DNA of 64,000 nt from CAVXNB01 sp963763085 (GTDB lineage Bacteria; Actinomycetota; Acidimicrobiia; Acidimicrobiales; Bog-793): contig CAVXNB010000003.1 of assembly GCA_963763085.1 (NCBI GenBank), forward strand, positions 372,001-436,000, in the 5' to 3' direction. Below, piece by piece: positions 52,816-61,915 of this stretch (the first letter of the stretch is position 1; each line of letters begins with the position of its first letter). The notes below the pieces were generated by a model that did no database searches, was not told where the DNA came from, and was given only the letters and a program-made list of their open reading frames with translations. A program made the translations under genes and the position numbers.

Positions 52816-54335
52816 ATCGCCGAATCGACGCTGTCGGGAGACCCGACCACGATCGGCTGCGAGCCGAGCGGCGGCAAGCCGTCCTGCCGATCGGTCCTCT
52901 TTCGCCAGAGGTACAGCGGTACGTACGTGGCCAGGACGACAAAGCCTAAAATGAACAGCAAAGGACCTTGACCAGGGCCGACCGAGACGTTCGGCGAATC
53001 CCACCCGCCCACGACGTAGACAAAGGTGAGGAAAAGGCCTATGCCCAGGGCCAGCCATGTAAAAATGCCAGGCAAGCGGAACGAGCTGATCTGGTCCTTG
53101 CGGAACTTCCGCACCATGAAGTACCCGTAAAGAGCGACGATGATGGCGAAGAGGTAGCCCACGTTGGAGAAGATGTAGATGCGCACCGGCGACCCAAACA
53201 GGCCGACGAGCATGGCGCACGCCAGGTTGAACAGCATTGCGTGATCCGGAACGTGGTGCTTGTTCGTGTGTTCGAAGAACTTCGGTAACAGCCGGTCCTC
53301 CGCCGCCTGGAAGAGCGAACGACCCACACCCATGATGGCGTTCAACACCGACAACATCAGCGTGGCGATGAGCGGGATGCCTATCACATACTCGACCCAG
53401 CCCCCTTTGCCGAAGATGGCCTCGGCGAAGTTGGTGTACTCGGTCAGGGGGTCGGAGGACTTGAGAGATGTCCCGAGCACCGCCACGAACACGATTGCGG
53501 TGCCGGCGTAAATGAACAGGCCGTAGATGCCCTCGGCGGTGAGGGCGATCTTGGCGTCTCGGCGGGGGTTGCGGCATTCGGCTATGTAACAGGCGGCCGA
53601 CTCCACACCAATGCCGTTCCACGAGATGACGAAGATCCAACCGAACAGGAACAGGAATGTAGCGGTCTTCGGATCGGCATAGTGAAAGCCGGCGACGTTT
53701 GACCAATGGAAGCTACTGGGCTTGAACACCGGCAGGAGCACGAGCAGGGTAAGGGGCACCATGGAGACGATGCCGAGGACGGTGGCAAAGCCGGTTCCAA
53801 GGCGGATCCCCATGTAGCAGGGGACGAAGAGGATCACGAGCCCGAGCAGGGTGATGATGAGCACCCCGATGCCCTCCGGCGACCCGAGGTGCCCGAGCGG
53901 ATCGACCGTCTTCCCGAGCGGCACGTGGAACAGCACGGCGATGTAGCTGGCGGCCAGAATCATGTTGATCGGTGCTGCGGGGAACCACCCCAGCCAGTAA
54001 CCCCAGGTGGAGAGCCCCCCGATGTGGCGTGCCTTGGTCTCACCCAAGGGGAGGAAGCAGTCGTAGGCGTAGGACGGGGTGCCACCGGTGCGATGCGGCC
54101 ACAGGGCAGCCAGCTCCCCCATGCAGAAGCACACGATCATTCCGATTACCTGGACACCGATGAGACACGGGATGGCCGCCGCCCCCATCGCCTGGACCGC
54201 AAATGGCGTGATGCCGACGACCAAGATGACCCCGGCCAGCCCCATCACGAAGGCACCTCGCCAATCGATGCCTCTCTCGAGCGATGTGGGGACCTCGCCA
54301 GCCTTCCCTGTGGTGACGAGATTCTCCGGGCTCAT
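52812..54335 (-). CDS. APC-family amino acid/amine permease
   Basis: The ATG at 54335 with AAGGAG eight bases before it gives 507 residues and about twelve membrane helices. The APC-type N-terminus reads GAFVMGLAGVILVVGITPF, and the helix 1/3 region LWPHRTGGTPSYAYDCF. FLFLFGWIFVISWNGIGVES lies mid-protein, and AECRNPRRDAKIAL after helix 6 is the conserved cytoplasmic loop of amino-acid/polyamine permeases. The substrate is probably an amino acid or amine. It is convergent with the GcvT-like gene and downstream of an almost ideal -35 box. Confidence 0.88.
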   Translation of the reverse strand: MSPENLVTTGKAGEVPTSLERGIDWRGAFVMGLAGVILVVGITPFAVQAMGAAAIPCLIGVQVIGMIVCFCMGELAALWPHRTGGTPSYAYDCFLPLGETKARHIGGLSTWGYWLGWFPAAPINMILAASYIAVLFHVPLGKTVDPLGHLGSPEGIGVLIITLLGLVILFVPCYMGIRLGTGFATVLGIVSMVPLTLLVLLPVFKPSSFHWSNVAGFHYADPKTATFLFLFGWIFVISWNGIGVESAACYIAECRNPRRDAKIALTAEGIYGLFIYAGTAIVFVAVLGTSLKSSDPLTEYTNFAEAIFGKGGWVEYVIGIPLIATLMLSVLNAIMGVGRSLFQAAEDRLLPKFFEHTNKHHVPDHAMLFNLACAMLVGLFGSPVRIYIFSNVGYLFAIIVALYGYFMVRKFRKDQISSFRLPGIFTWLALGIGLFLTFVYVVGGWDSPNVSVGPGQGPLLFILGFVVLATYVPLYLWRKRTDRQDGLPPLGSQPIVVGSPDSVDSAI

Positions 54336-54654
54336 GGCGCGATCTCCTTGCTCGGCCGGGACAGTGCCAAGCAGGCCCCCCTGGGCTTGATCAGACCACG
54401 ACCAGTCACCACTAAGGTTGCGCCGCCGCTTCCGTAATGTCAATGATCTCTTTTACGAATTTTTTACGGGCGATGCCGCCGATGTAGGCAACGGGGAGTC
54501 CCGCCGTTTGAGCACCTCGTTTCCTCGTAGCCGGACTCGCGCCGGCACGCTGCTATCGCCCCGCAAAGGGCAACTCATGAATTCAGAATCGGCTCTCAGC
54601 CACCCGAAGGCGGAAAGCCAGCCGAATTTGGGCAGCGTTCGGCGCTTCAGCGAA
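54336..54654. other. Intergenic region upstream of the APC permease, 319 bp
   Basis: On the minus strand this holds the permease promoter, flanked by an AT-rich tract (54444-54470). The remainder up to the universal stress gene shows no convincing coding frame on either strand. Confidence 0.5.
54415..54443 (-). promoter_or_regulatory. Promoter of the APC permease gene
   Basis: Reading the minus strand, TTGACA (54443-54438) is a perfect -35 box, followed by 17 bases and CAACCT (54420-54415) as -10. An AT-rich tract just upstream (54444-54470) resembles an UP element. The leader to the ATG would be about 70 bases. Confidence 0.5.
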
Positions 54655-55149
54655 TTACGGGCTCACACCTTCGACGTGGACGTCCGGCCCAAGCTTGCGG
54701 GAGATGTCCTTGACGATGTCCCCTTCGACGATCTGACGCCATCGCTGCGTCTGTTCGACCCTGACCACGATCACGTGCTCAGCAGAACGGGCCTTCGCTA
54801 CCTCGGCGATCGTCTTCGCCGGCTTGCGGGAGGCTGCGACCTGCCCCCAGGCCTCCGCGCCGCCCTTCTCGATCAGCGCAATCGCCGAATCGACCTGTCT
54901 AGTTTGAGCGTCTATCTCCTTGCGAGTGGGCAGGAGCCCGGGGTTCATTAGCCCGTACTTCGACCCGTACACGCGGGCGATGGTGACCACGGCCACCGCT
55001 GCCCCTGCACTCAGCTCGAGCGCCAACTCGACCGCCGAGGGTGGAATCGGATCCCCCATCGGGGCCGCGATAAGCACGGAAGCGGCTTGTGTCGGCTGCT
55101 TGTCGAACTTGCGACGCCCGAAGTGGCGACGGACCGGATGGGTAGACAC
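54655..55149 (-). CDS. Universal stress protein-like protein
   Basis: A GTG at 55149 gives 164 residues. It has SVLIAAPMGDPIPPSAVELA (beta-1 and first helix) and AVAVVTIARVYGSKYGLMNP. KARSAEHVIVVRVEQTQRWR is followed by IVEGDIVKDISRKLGPDVHV. This resembles a Usp fold, but the G-x2-G-x9-G(S/T) nucleotide loop is absent, so ATP binding is unlikely. It lies upstream of the APC permease in the same orientation, with about 320 bases between, and forms the second Usp-like gene in this stretch. Confidence 0.7.
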   Translation of the reverse strand: MSTHPVRRHFGRRKFDKQPTQAASVLIAAPMGDPIPPSAVELALELSAGAAVAVVTIARVYGSKYGLMNPGLLPTRKEIDAQTRQVDSAIALIEKGGAEAWGQVAASRKPAKTIAEVAKARSAEHVIVVRVEQTQRWRQIVEGDIVKDISRKLGPDVHVEGVSP

Positions 55150-55306
55150 GCCGAAATCAGTGTTGACGCGTTCGAACGCCGCATTGGGCAGAGAGCGGTA
55201 TCAAGATCGGGTCGCCCGTCTTCACCACCTCCCCCCTCGAGCTTCATCCACAACGTGGTCCGAGTACACCACTCCTGTGATTGGAGCGAGCCCCACAGGG
55301 CCGTTC

Positions 55307-55363
55307 AAAGCCTACTGAACGTGCACGCCCGAGATCGCCCGTGCCACCACGAACCTCTGGATC
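55307..55363 (-). pseudogene. Truncated 3' remnant of an acyl-CoA dehydrogenase gene
   Basis: Fifty of 57 bases match the end of the intact acyl-CoA dehydrogenase gene at 61911-61967, including the stop codon and five bases beyond. The encoded end is QRFVVARAISGVHVQ against QRLVVARAISGVHIQ. Most differences are at third codon positions, so the copy was a working paralogue before it was cut. Homology stops sharply at 55364. Confidence 0.7.
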
Positions 55364-55406
55364 AATCGTCCCTGGAGAGATGAAAGGGGAGCGAAGCTTC
55401 GAAAAG

Positions 55407-56173
55407 CTATGAGTTGCGGGCCTGGAGCGCACAACCGCCGATCAGGAGCGCGCCGGCGCTCCAGGCGGCGAGCACGCCGAGACCTGCCCATGGGCTGATC
55501 GGCGAGCCCGCTCAGGCCGGTGGTCGACTGGATCGACATCCCGGCGGTCATCGGTCCGATCTGCTCGAGGTGGCGGTGCCACGATCCTTGGACCGTCGCC
55601 GCGAGGATCGGGAAGAGGTAGAGCAGAGCGAGGACCACACCGATCGACACCGCCGTGTCCCTGACAGCCGCCGCGATGCCAAGGGCGAGCAAGCCGATGA
55701 GCACGAGGTAGATCACCGAGCCGGCCGCCGCGCGAAGCGTCGGGCCGTTGCCGAGCGAGATGAGGGCATACCCATTCGCCGAGGCCGGCGTGGGAGAGGA
55801 GGAGCCGGCCGGCGACGAGACTGCCTGCGACACCGAGGGCGCTCGCCACCGCACTCAGCACGATGAGGTTCACCGCCTTCGCCCCGAGCACTGTCATGCG
55901 GCGCGGGATCGCGGCGAGGGTCGTGCGGATCATGCGGGTGCCGTACTCCTCGGAGATGACGAGAACGCCGAGCACGGCGACGATCGCCTGGCCGAGGTCG
56001 ACGCCGATGAGGCTGATCTTGGTCGGGTCCTCCAGCGACTGGCCGCTGACGTGGATCGTGCCCGTGACGAGTGTGCTGAGCCCGGCCGTGAGCACGACGA
56101 TTGCCAGCAGGATCCAGGCGGTGCTGGGTGAGGTGCGGAGCTTCGTCCACTCCGCCCTGAGCGCATCGGTCAT
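55407..56173 (-). CDS. ABC-2 type transporter permease, two frameshifts
   Basis: It starts MTDALRAEWTKLRTSPSTAW, the standard N-terminus of actinobacterial ABC-2 permeases, at ATG 56173 overlapping the upstream permease stop (ATGA). Membrane helices include LTAGLSTLVTGTIH-like and VIVLSAVASALGVAGSLV-like segments, with SEEYGTRMIRTTLAAIPRR in the coupling loop. One extra base near 55790 and another near 55489 disrupt it. With both removed it ends ALLIGGCALQARNS and a TAG at 55407-55409, about 255 residues. It is the last gene of an exporter operon. Confidence 0.78.
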
Positions 56174-57729
56174 GCGTCCCTCCGGCGGAGCACCATCACG
56201 GCTGCGCCGAGAGCGACGGCGGCGTAGCAGCGATCGGCACCATCAGCGAGACCCAGGCGCCGAGCGGGTAGTAGCCGTTCTGGATGGTGTAGGGGTAGCT
56301 GACGAGCGGCGAGGACGGGACGGAGTCGAGCACGGAGAAGCCGGCCGCCGGCGTCAGCCGATAGATCCACTCGCCCACCGAGCCGGTGATGGTGGCGCCG
56401 AGGATGTTCGGGACGACGAAGAGGGCGATCCCGGCGACGACCGCACCGGAGCTGCGCCGGAGGATCGTGGCGAGGCCGAGCACGGCAACGGCAGAGAGCG
56501 CGACGAGGATCGCGGACCCGAACACGTCGCGCGCCGTGGTGAGTGCTCCGACCGGGAAGAGGTAGTTCCCGTTACTGATCAGGAGGTGCCGGCCGACCGG
56601 GATGGAGATGGCGGCCGCCACCGCTTCGGTCAGAAACGCCACGGCGAAGATGACGATCGCCTTGGCGTAGAGGACTCGGCCACGGTTCGGCACGGCGGTG
56701 AACGTCGTGCGGATGAGCCGGCGTCGGTACTCGGACGTGACGAACATCGCAGCGATCACGATGAGGACGATGAGCCCTACGAGGATGCCGATGATCGTCT
56801 GACCCGTGGCCGGATTCTGGGCGATGATGCCGGCCAGCACGCCAGGGGCGATGTCGCCGGTGCCGGTGATCACGAAGGTGCCACCAATGTGGCGGGCGCT
56901 TCCGAAGCCAAGCGTCGGGTAGAAGTTGTTGCCGCCGCCGACGCTGGTGCTGCTGCCAGGCCGCTCGCGGTCGTGCGGCCCTGCACGGTCACGTGGTCGA
57001 AGCGAGCGGTCGCCTGCGTGGTGTTGCCCTGGCTCGACACGGCGTAGGTGACGGGCGAGGTGACGAACAGACCGATGTCAACCGTGTTCGGCAGCCCTGT
57101 GAGGGCGGTCGACCCGATCTCGTGCCACGACGATCCGTTGGTCGAGTCGTAGGCGCCGACCGCGTCGCCGCGGCGGACGAGCCGAAGCCAGCGTGGATTG
57201 TTCGGCGAGACGGTGCCCGGCGTGCCGGCGATGTCGTGGGAGTAGTCGTACTGGAAATCGGACGCCGTGGCCACCCGTCGCCATCACGGCCGCGTACGGT
57301 GCGCCGGCGTTGCGTGCTCGAGGTCACGATGACGCCTGCCTTCGCCCACCCCGCGAGACCTGGGCGTTCGGGTGCGTTCGGCGAGCCGCGGTTCAGGTTC
57401 TGCTCGGCGATGAAGCCGGCGAGCGAGGTGACCCGCGCCGTGATCGCGCCATTGCCGTCGAGCGACCGGTCGAAAAGCTCGTAGGTGTCGGCGACGATCT
57501 GGCCGCCAGGGCCGACCGGTACCGCAGGATGACCCGCGGAGCACACCATATGGGCGGGGTTCGACCCGGTGCAGGTGCCGCTGTGCGAGCCGTTCGCCGA
57601 CACGATCGAGAGGAGCGTGCCGAGCACCGCGGCGACGACCAGGCCGATGAGCCAGCCGCGGACGGTGCGCAGTTTCGTCCATTCGGCGCGCAGCACCTGG
57701 GCGAAGCCATCCTCGTCGCCCTCCCTCAT
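56170..57729 (-). CDS. ABC-2 type transporter permease with an extracytoplasmic domain, four frameshifts
   Basis: The ATG at 57729 overlaps the ATPase stop (ATGA), and the N-terminus is VLRAEWTKLRTVRGWLIGL. After the first helix an extracytoplasmic domain of about 200 residues (residues about 40-245) resembles a concanavalin/LamG-like beta-sandwich: TYELFDRSLDGNGAITARV, RWLRLVRRGDAVGAYDSTNG, TVDIGLFVTSP and ATARFDHVTVQG. Five further helices follow, with FVTSEYRRRLIRTTFTAVPN. Frame changes near 57315, 57270, 56955 and 56225 break it. The full protein would be about 518 residues. The export substrate is unknown. Confidence 0.75.
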
Positions 57730-58662
57730 CGCGGCCCCCGAACGTCCGAGTGGGCCTGGAACTCGGCCTCGCCGGCGGTGAGCTGGAGGTAGACGTCCTC
57801 GAGGTTCGCCCGCTGCGACGTCACCTCCGAGAAGGACACCTGTCCGGCGCTCGAGGATCTCGACTACTCGCCTTGGCTGAAGGCCGGCAACCTCGACCCG
57901 GTCCGTGCCGGTGACGGAGGCGGTGCCGCCGGCGCCTTGGATGGCAGCCACGGCGTCCGCCGGCGCGTCCGTGCGCACGGTGACGGTGTCGTGCGACGCC
58001 CGGGCGACGAGCTCCTCGATGGTGGCGTCGGCGAGGACCTTGCCCCGGCCGACGACCACGACGTGATCGACGACGTCCTCGAGCTCGCTCATGAGGTGGC
58101 TCGAGATGAGGATGGCCCGGCCCTCGGCCGCGAGCGAGCGAAGGAACCCCCGCATCCAGATGATCCCTTCGGGATCGATCCCGTTGAACGGCTCGTCCAT
58201 CATCACGATGGGCGGGTCGCCGAGCATCGCCGCCGCGATGCCCAGCCGCTGGCGCATGCCGAGGGAGTAGCCGCCGGCTTTGCGCTTGGCCGCACCCGTG
58301 AGGCCGACCATGTCGATGACTTCGTCTACGCGGCCGGCGCTGATGCGCTGGGACCGGGCCATCCAGAGCAGGTGGTTGCGTCCGGAACGGCTCGGCTGGA
58401 GGGCGTCGGCGTCGAGGAGGGCTCCGACGTGGGTGAGGGGGCGGTGGAGCGTCCGGTAGGGCTGCCCGCCGACGAGTGCCGTGCCCTCGTCGGGTGCGTC
58501 GAGGCCGAGGATCACCCGCATCGCGGTGGACTTCCCGGCCCCGTTCGGGCCGATGAAGCCGGTCACCCGTCCGGGTTGAACGGAGAAGGACATCCCGTCC
58601 AGTGCGACGGTCTCCCCGTATCGCTTGCGGACATCGGTCATCTCGATCGTGGCGTCGGTCAC
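57726..58662 (-). CDS. ABC exporter ATP-binding protein, one frameshift
   Basis: A GTG at 58662 (VTDATIEMTDVRKRYGETVA) gives about 311 residues. Walker A is IGPNGAGKSTAMRVILG, the signature GGYSLGMRQRLGIAAAM, Walker B IVMMDEPFNGIDPEG, and the switch His ISSHLMSELE. Near 57848, after EILERR, one extra base breaks the frame. Continuing in the next frame gives VSFSEVTSQRANLEDVYLQL, typical of the family end, then a TGA at 57726. Antibiotic- or lipid-type exporters with this ATPase type are common beside two-component systems. Confidence 0.85.
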
Positions 58663-58683
58663 GGCGTCGTTGTATGACTCCGT

Positions 58684-58726
58684 CGGTGTCAGCGCCGTGT
58701 CGCCCGCTGACACCGCATTGACACCG
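58684..58726. promoter_or_regulatory. Three TGACACCG boxes between exporter and two-component genes
   Basis: TGACACCG occurs at 58708-58715 and again at 58719-58726, exactly 11 bases apart (one helical turn), and in inverted form at 58684-58691. OmpR-type regulators bind tandem sites with this spacing. The boxes lie in the 85-base gap between the divergent ATPase and response-regulator genes. Confidence 0.6.
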
Positions 58727-58747
58727 GGTGCCTGGCATCGTGGCGGG

Positions 58748-59413
58748 ATGCGTGTGCTGGTCGTCGAAGACTTCGAGGTGCTCGCCCGGTCGATCGGGAC
58801 CGGGTTACGGCGCGAGGGGATGGCCGTCGACGTCGTCCTGGACGGCACCGAGGCCCTCGGCCGCCTCGCCGGCACCCGGTACGACGTCGTGGTGCTCGAC
58901 CGGGACCTACCGGGCGTCCACGGCGACGACGTCTGCCGGTCGATCGTGGCCGGCGAGTCCGGGTCACGCGTGCTGATGCTGACAGCCTCGAGCACCGTCC
59001 GGGACCGGGTGGAGGGCCTCGGGCTCGGTGCCGACGACTACCTCGCAAAGCCGTTCGACTTCTCCGAGCTCGTCGCCCGCGTCCGCGCACTCGGGCGCCG
59101 CTCGACACCTGCGGTCCCGCCGACGCTCGAGGCGGGCGACGTCTCACTCGACCCGTCCCGACGGGTGGCCTTCCGGGACGGCCGACGGCTCGATCTCAGC
59201 CCGAAGGAGTTCGCCCTCCTCGAGTGCCTGCTGGCGGCCTCGGGCCGGGTCGTGTCCGCCGAGGAGCTGCTCGAGCGGGTGTGGGACGAGATGGCCGACC
59301 CGTTCACCACCGCGGTGAAGACGACGGTGCGCCGGCTCCGGGCGAAGCTCGGTGATCCGCCGCTGATCGACACGGTCCGCGAGGGCGGCTACCGGATCGG
59401 AGCGCCCCGATGA
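58748..59413 (+). CDS. OmpR/PhoB-family response regulator
   Basis: The ATG at 58748 gives 221 residues. The receiver domain (1-115) has VLVVEDFEVL, VVLDRDLPGVHGDD (phospho-acceptor Asp about 51), LMLTAS and YLAKPFDFSEL. The winged-helix output (about 125-221) has LDLSPKEFALLECLLAASG and TTVRRLRAKLGDPPLIDTVR, ending GYRIGAPR. It overlaps the kinase gene by 4 bases (ATGA). It probably controls its own operon and the divergent exporter through the shared boxes. Confidence 0.93.
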   Translation: MRVLVVEDFEVLARSIGTGLRREGMAVDVVLDGTEALGRLAGTRYDVVVLDRDLPGVHGDDVCRSIVAGESGSRVLMLTASSTVRDRVEGLGLGADDYLAKPFDFSELVARVRALGRRSTPAVPPTLEAGDVSLDPSRRVAFRDGRRLDLSPKEFALLECLLAASGRVVSAEELLERVWDEMADPFTTAVKTTVRRLRAKLGDPPLIDTVREGGYRIGAPR

Positions 59414-60524
59414 TCGGCCGCTTCCTCGAGCGACACCACCTGCGGCGGGTGTCGCTACGCGTCCAGCTGACGGTGCTCTACACCGGGCTGATCGGTGCCT
59501 TCGTGATCGTCGTGCTCGGGGTCTCCGGGTTGCTGATCCGGAGCAGTTCGACCTCGGTCACCGCGCATCCGAACGGCAATCCGCCGAACATTCCGCCGCA
59601 ATTCAACGGTCGCCAATTCGCCGTCGGAGCAGCCCTCGTGACGCTCGTCGCCGTCTGCGTCGCGGTGGCGGTGGCGTGGTGGGTCGCGGGGCGTTTCTTG
59701 CGGCCCTTGCGTGAGATGAACGAGAGCGCGCAGGAGATCTCCGCGACGAACCTCCATCGCCGCCTCGGCGTCGCAGGGACCGGACGACGAGCTCACCGAG
59801 CTCGGCCGGACCCTCGACGAGCTGTTCGGGCGCCTGGAGGGGTCGTTTGAGTCCCAGCGGCGTTTCGTGGCGAACGCCTCACACGAGCTGCGGACGCCAC
59901 TCGCCGGTCAGCGCACCTTGTTGCAAGTGGCGTTGGCGGATCCGGACGCCAGCTCCGAGAGCTTGCGGCTGGCGTGCGAGGAGGTGCTCGCACTGGGCGA
60001 GCGTCAGGAGCGATTGATCGATGCGCTGTTGACCCTCGCGAGCAGCGAGCAGGGGATCGAGTACCGGGAGCCGTTGGACCTCGCCGTGGTCGTGGAAGGC
60101 GTCGTGGCGTCGCGGCGGGAGCTCGCTGCACGGGTGGGCGTCGTGCTTGCAGGTGTCGCTGGCGCCGGCGCCGACGAGCGGGGAGACGAGTTTGATCGAG
60201 AGTCTGGTTGCCAATCTGCTCGACAATGCCTTGGAGTACAACGTGCCCGGCGGCACGGTGGAGGTGGCGACGAGCCGTTCGGGCGGTGAGAGCCGGGTGG
60301 CGATCAGCAACACCGGGCCGATCGTCCCGGCGGCGGACGTGGACCGGCTGTTCGGTGCGTTCCAGCGGCTCGGGGCGGACCGCACCTCGCGCTCGAGCGG
60401 GCACGGTCTCGGTCTGGCCATCGTGAAGGCGATCGCCGACGCGCACGGTGCGGTGGTCACGGCGGTGCCGAGGCCGGAGGGCGGGCTGCACGTGGTGGTG
60501 AGCTTTGCTGATCCTCCCTATTGA
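59410..60524 (+). CDS. Membrane sensor histidine kinase, two frameshifts
   Basis: The ATG at 59410 overlaps the response regulator stop. The N-terminal part has two membrane helices (LTVLYTGLIGAFVIVVLGV and ALVTLVAVCVAVAVAWWV) enclosing a short extracytoplasmic loop of about 35 residues rich in Pro and Asn, then a HAMP-like region. A GGG run near 59777 carries one extra base, after which the frame continues PDDELTELGRTLDELFGRLE and ASHELRTPLAGQRTLLQVAL (phospho-His). A second extra base near 60145 precedes ESLVANLLDNALEYNVPGG and SSGHGLGLAIVKAIADAHG, the ATPase domain. Corrected length is about 370 residues. Confidence 0.88.
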
Positions 60525-60586
60525 ATGTGAATTCCCTCGTATTGAGGGGACTTCGGGCTGGGAGGGCTTGGCCGGCGGTGGGCTCG

Positions 60587-60895
60587 TCAATGGCTCCCGA
60601 GGTCGACCGTGAGAATCTTGACTACACCGTGGACGTCGTGCTCGGCCCCTTCGGTGCTCGACGCGTTGTACTGATAATCGATCCGACCGGCGCCGGAGAT
60701 CTCGTAGTGGATCGTCTTCGAGTACCCCGGCCACTTCGGGCCGTTGTGCTTGCCCTTCATCACCGACGATGTCCCGACTCGCGGGTACTCGCCCGGCGTG
60801 AAAGCCACGTGGTCCCGGAAGTGTTGGGCGTTCTCCAGCCCGACCCTCTCCGCCAGGCTGTTCCAGGCGTCGATGAATTGCCGATGCACCAGCAC
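60587..60895 (-). CDS. Putative toxin of a toxin-antitoxin pair
   Basis: The frame from GTG 60895 encodes 103 residues: VLVHRQFIDAWNSLAERVGL, HFRDHVAFTPGEYPRVGTS, KWPGYSKTIHYEISGAGRID and YQYNASSTEGAEHDVHGVVK. Small basic proteins with this W-x-x-x-Y-E-x-x-G-x-x-R pattern lie downstream of Phd-like antitoxins in actinobacteria. The probable real N-terminus is ATG 60948 (MLPHGGRAVGQA), one base out of frame, another apparent indel near 60915. The stop of the antitoxin lies 80 bases before the GTG. The molecular target is unknown. Confidence 0.5.
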   Translation of the reverse strand: MLVHRQFIDAWNSLAERVGLENAQHFRDHVAFTPGEYPRVGTSSVMKGKHNGPKWPGYSKTIHYEISGAGRIDYQYNASSTEGAEHDVHGVVKILTVDLGSH

Positions 60896-60974
60896 ACGAA
60901 ACGGCGGCTTAGCGCCTGGCCCACCGCCCGGCCTCCGTGCGGCAACATGAGGACGGTATGCACCGGGCTTGGGG

Positions 60975-61433
60975 TCAGGCAGGACGCTCGACCTCGACAA
61001 AGTCTTCGTCAGCAGCACCGATGAGCAGCAGACGCCGCGCAGGGTCCGACAATGCCTCGGCCGTCGTCTGCCAATCCCGAAGGCAGGTGCGAAGCGGCCG
61101 GAGGTCACGGGTGGCGTCAGCCAACGTGATGGCATCGCTCAGCTCCTCGACGAATTGGGCGCGGTCGTCCTCATCGAACACCAGCAACCACGCCAGCGGG
61201 CCAAGGTCAGAAGCGTGCGCATCCTCCCGGCGAAGTCCGGACTCTGCTCGCAGAAGGGTGAGCGCAGCCTGACCGATCTCGCTCACCGCCTCCAAGTCGG
61301 CGAGAGGCACCATCGCGAGAGCGAAGCCGTCCGTATCGCGCAGCAACGCCCGCCCGTCTCTTGCTGCACTCAAGAATTCCCTTCGGCGAGCCCCCGCTAG
61401 GTCACTCGCTTGATACACCACGTCCGTCGCCAC
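60975..61433 (-). CDS. Phd/YefM-like antitoxin with an extended C-terminus
   Basis: A GTG at 61433, eight bases after GGAGGTGG, gives 152 residues. The N-terminus VVYQASDLAGARRREFLSAA, then DGRALLRDTDGFALAMVPLA, fits the Phd fold, which binds operator DNA. The remaining 85 residues (ALTLLRAESGLRR onwards, then DDRAQFVEELSDAITL) are longer than usual and may wrap the toxin. A perfect inverted repeat lies just upstream, suitable for autorepression. Confidence 0.65.
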   Translation of the reverse strand: MATDVVYQASDLAGARRREFLSAARDGRALLRDTDGFALAMVPLADLEAVSEIGQAALTLLRAESGLRREDAHASDLGPLAWLLVFDEDDRAQFVEELSDAITLADATRDLRPLRTCLRDWQTTAEALSDPARRLLLIGAADEDFVEVERPA

Positions 61434-61452
61434 TTCGGCCACCACCTCCAAC

Positions 61453-61474
61453 CAAGATCATACCTACGATCTTG
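61453..61474. promoter_or_regulatory. Inverted repeat upstream of the antitoxin gene
   Basis: CAAGATC (61453-61459) and GATCTTG (61468-61474) are perfect 7-bp arms around 8 bases. On the coding strand the spacer and right arm include TATGAT, a good -10 hexamer, so a bound repressor would block transcription directly. A third half-site, CAAGAA, follows. Confidence 0.6.
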
Positions 61475-61612
61475 CAAGAACCTGGCGCGCTTCCACCGTC
61501 ATCGATCCCTGCCCCGAGCTCTCATGCGAGCCTCCGCGGTCGCCGTGGCGACTTCGCCGGCGAAAGTCGCCTCGGCCGAGTGGCCCCAGAAGCCGCGTGG
61601 CGCAAACAGAGT

Positions 61613-61879
61613 TCAGAGGCCGAGGGAGTGCAACTCGACGACCTCGGTCGAGATCAGCTGGGCTCGGCGAAGCGGAAGGGCCTCTGCGATCGCCGCGGCT
61701 GAGGGCGCGTCAGCTGTTTCGAGGATGAGCACAGCGCCTGGCCCACCAGGACTGAAGGCCTCGAGCAGGGTGCCGGCGGCCCGCAGCTTGCGCAGCTCGG
61801 CCATCTCCTCCGCGAGATGGGGCGCCATCGCAGCCGGCGTCGCGACCGGCAGCGGGCGGCAGATGACCAGCACCTTCAA
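61613..61879 (-). CDS. YCII-like small protein
   Basis: A TTG at 61879 after GGGGGAAGGAA gives 88 residues: MKVLVICRPLPVATPAAMAP, then LRAAGTLLEAFSPGGPGAVL and AQLISTEVVELHSLGL. The pattern of beta-alpha-beta with a central Gly/Pro turn fits YCII/muconolactone-isomerase-like (ferredoxin-fold) proteins. Function is unknown, and members sometimes help in aromatic or lipid catabolism. It lies 36 bases upstream of the acyl-CoA dehydrogenase stop and is read in the same direction. Confidence 0.7.
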   Translation of the reverse strand: MKVLVICRPLPVATPAAMAPHLAEEMAELRKLRAAGTLLEAFSPGGPGAVLILETADAPSAAAIAEALPLRRAQLISTEVVELHSLGL

Positions 61880-61915
61880 TTCCTTCCCCCATCCTAAGAA
61901 AATCCCTTTGAAAGC

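Noticed and set aside
54418..54951. Plus-strand frame of 177 codons overlapping the APC promoter and the Usp-like gene
   Set aside because: It runs opposite a recognised Usp-like gene and across a promoter region, with no motif or ribosome site.
57540..57575. GGTTCGACCC, resembling a tRNA T-loop
   Set aside because: No acceptor, D or anticodon stems can be drawn around it, and it lies inside the permease coding region.
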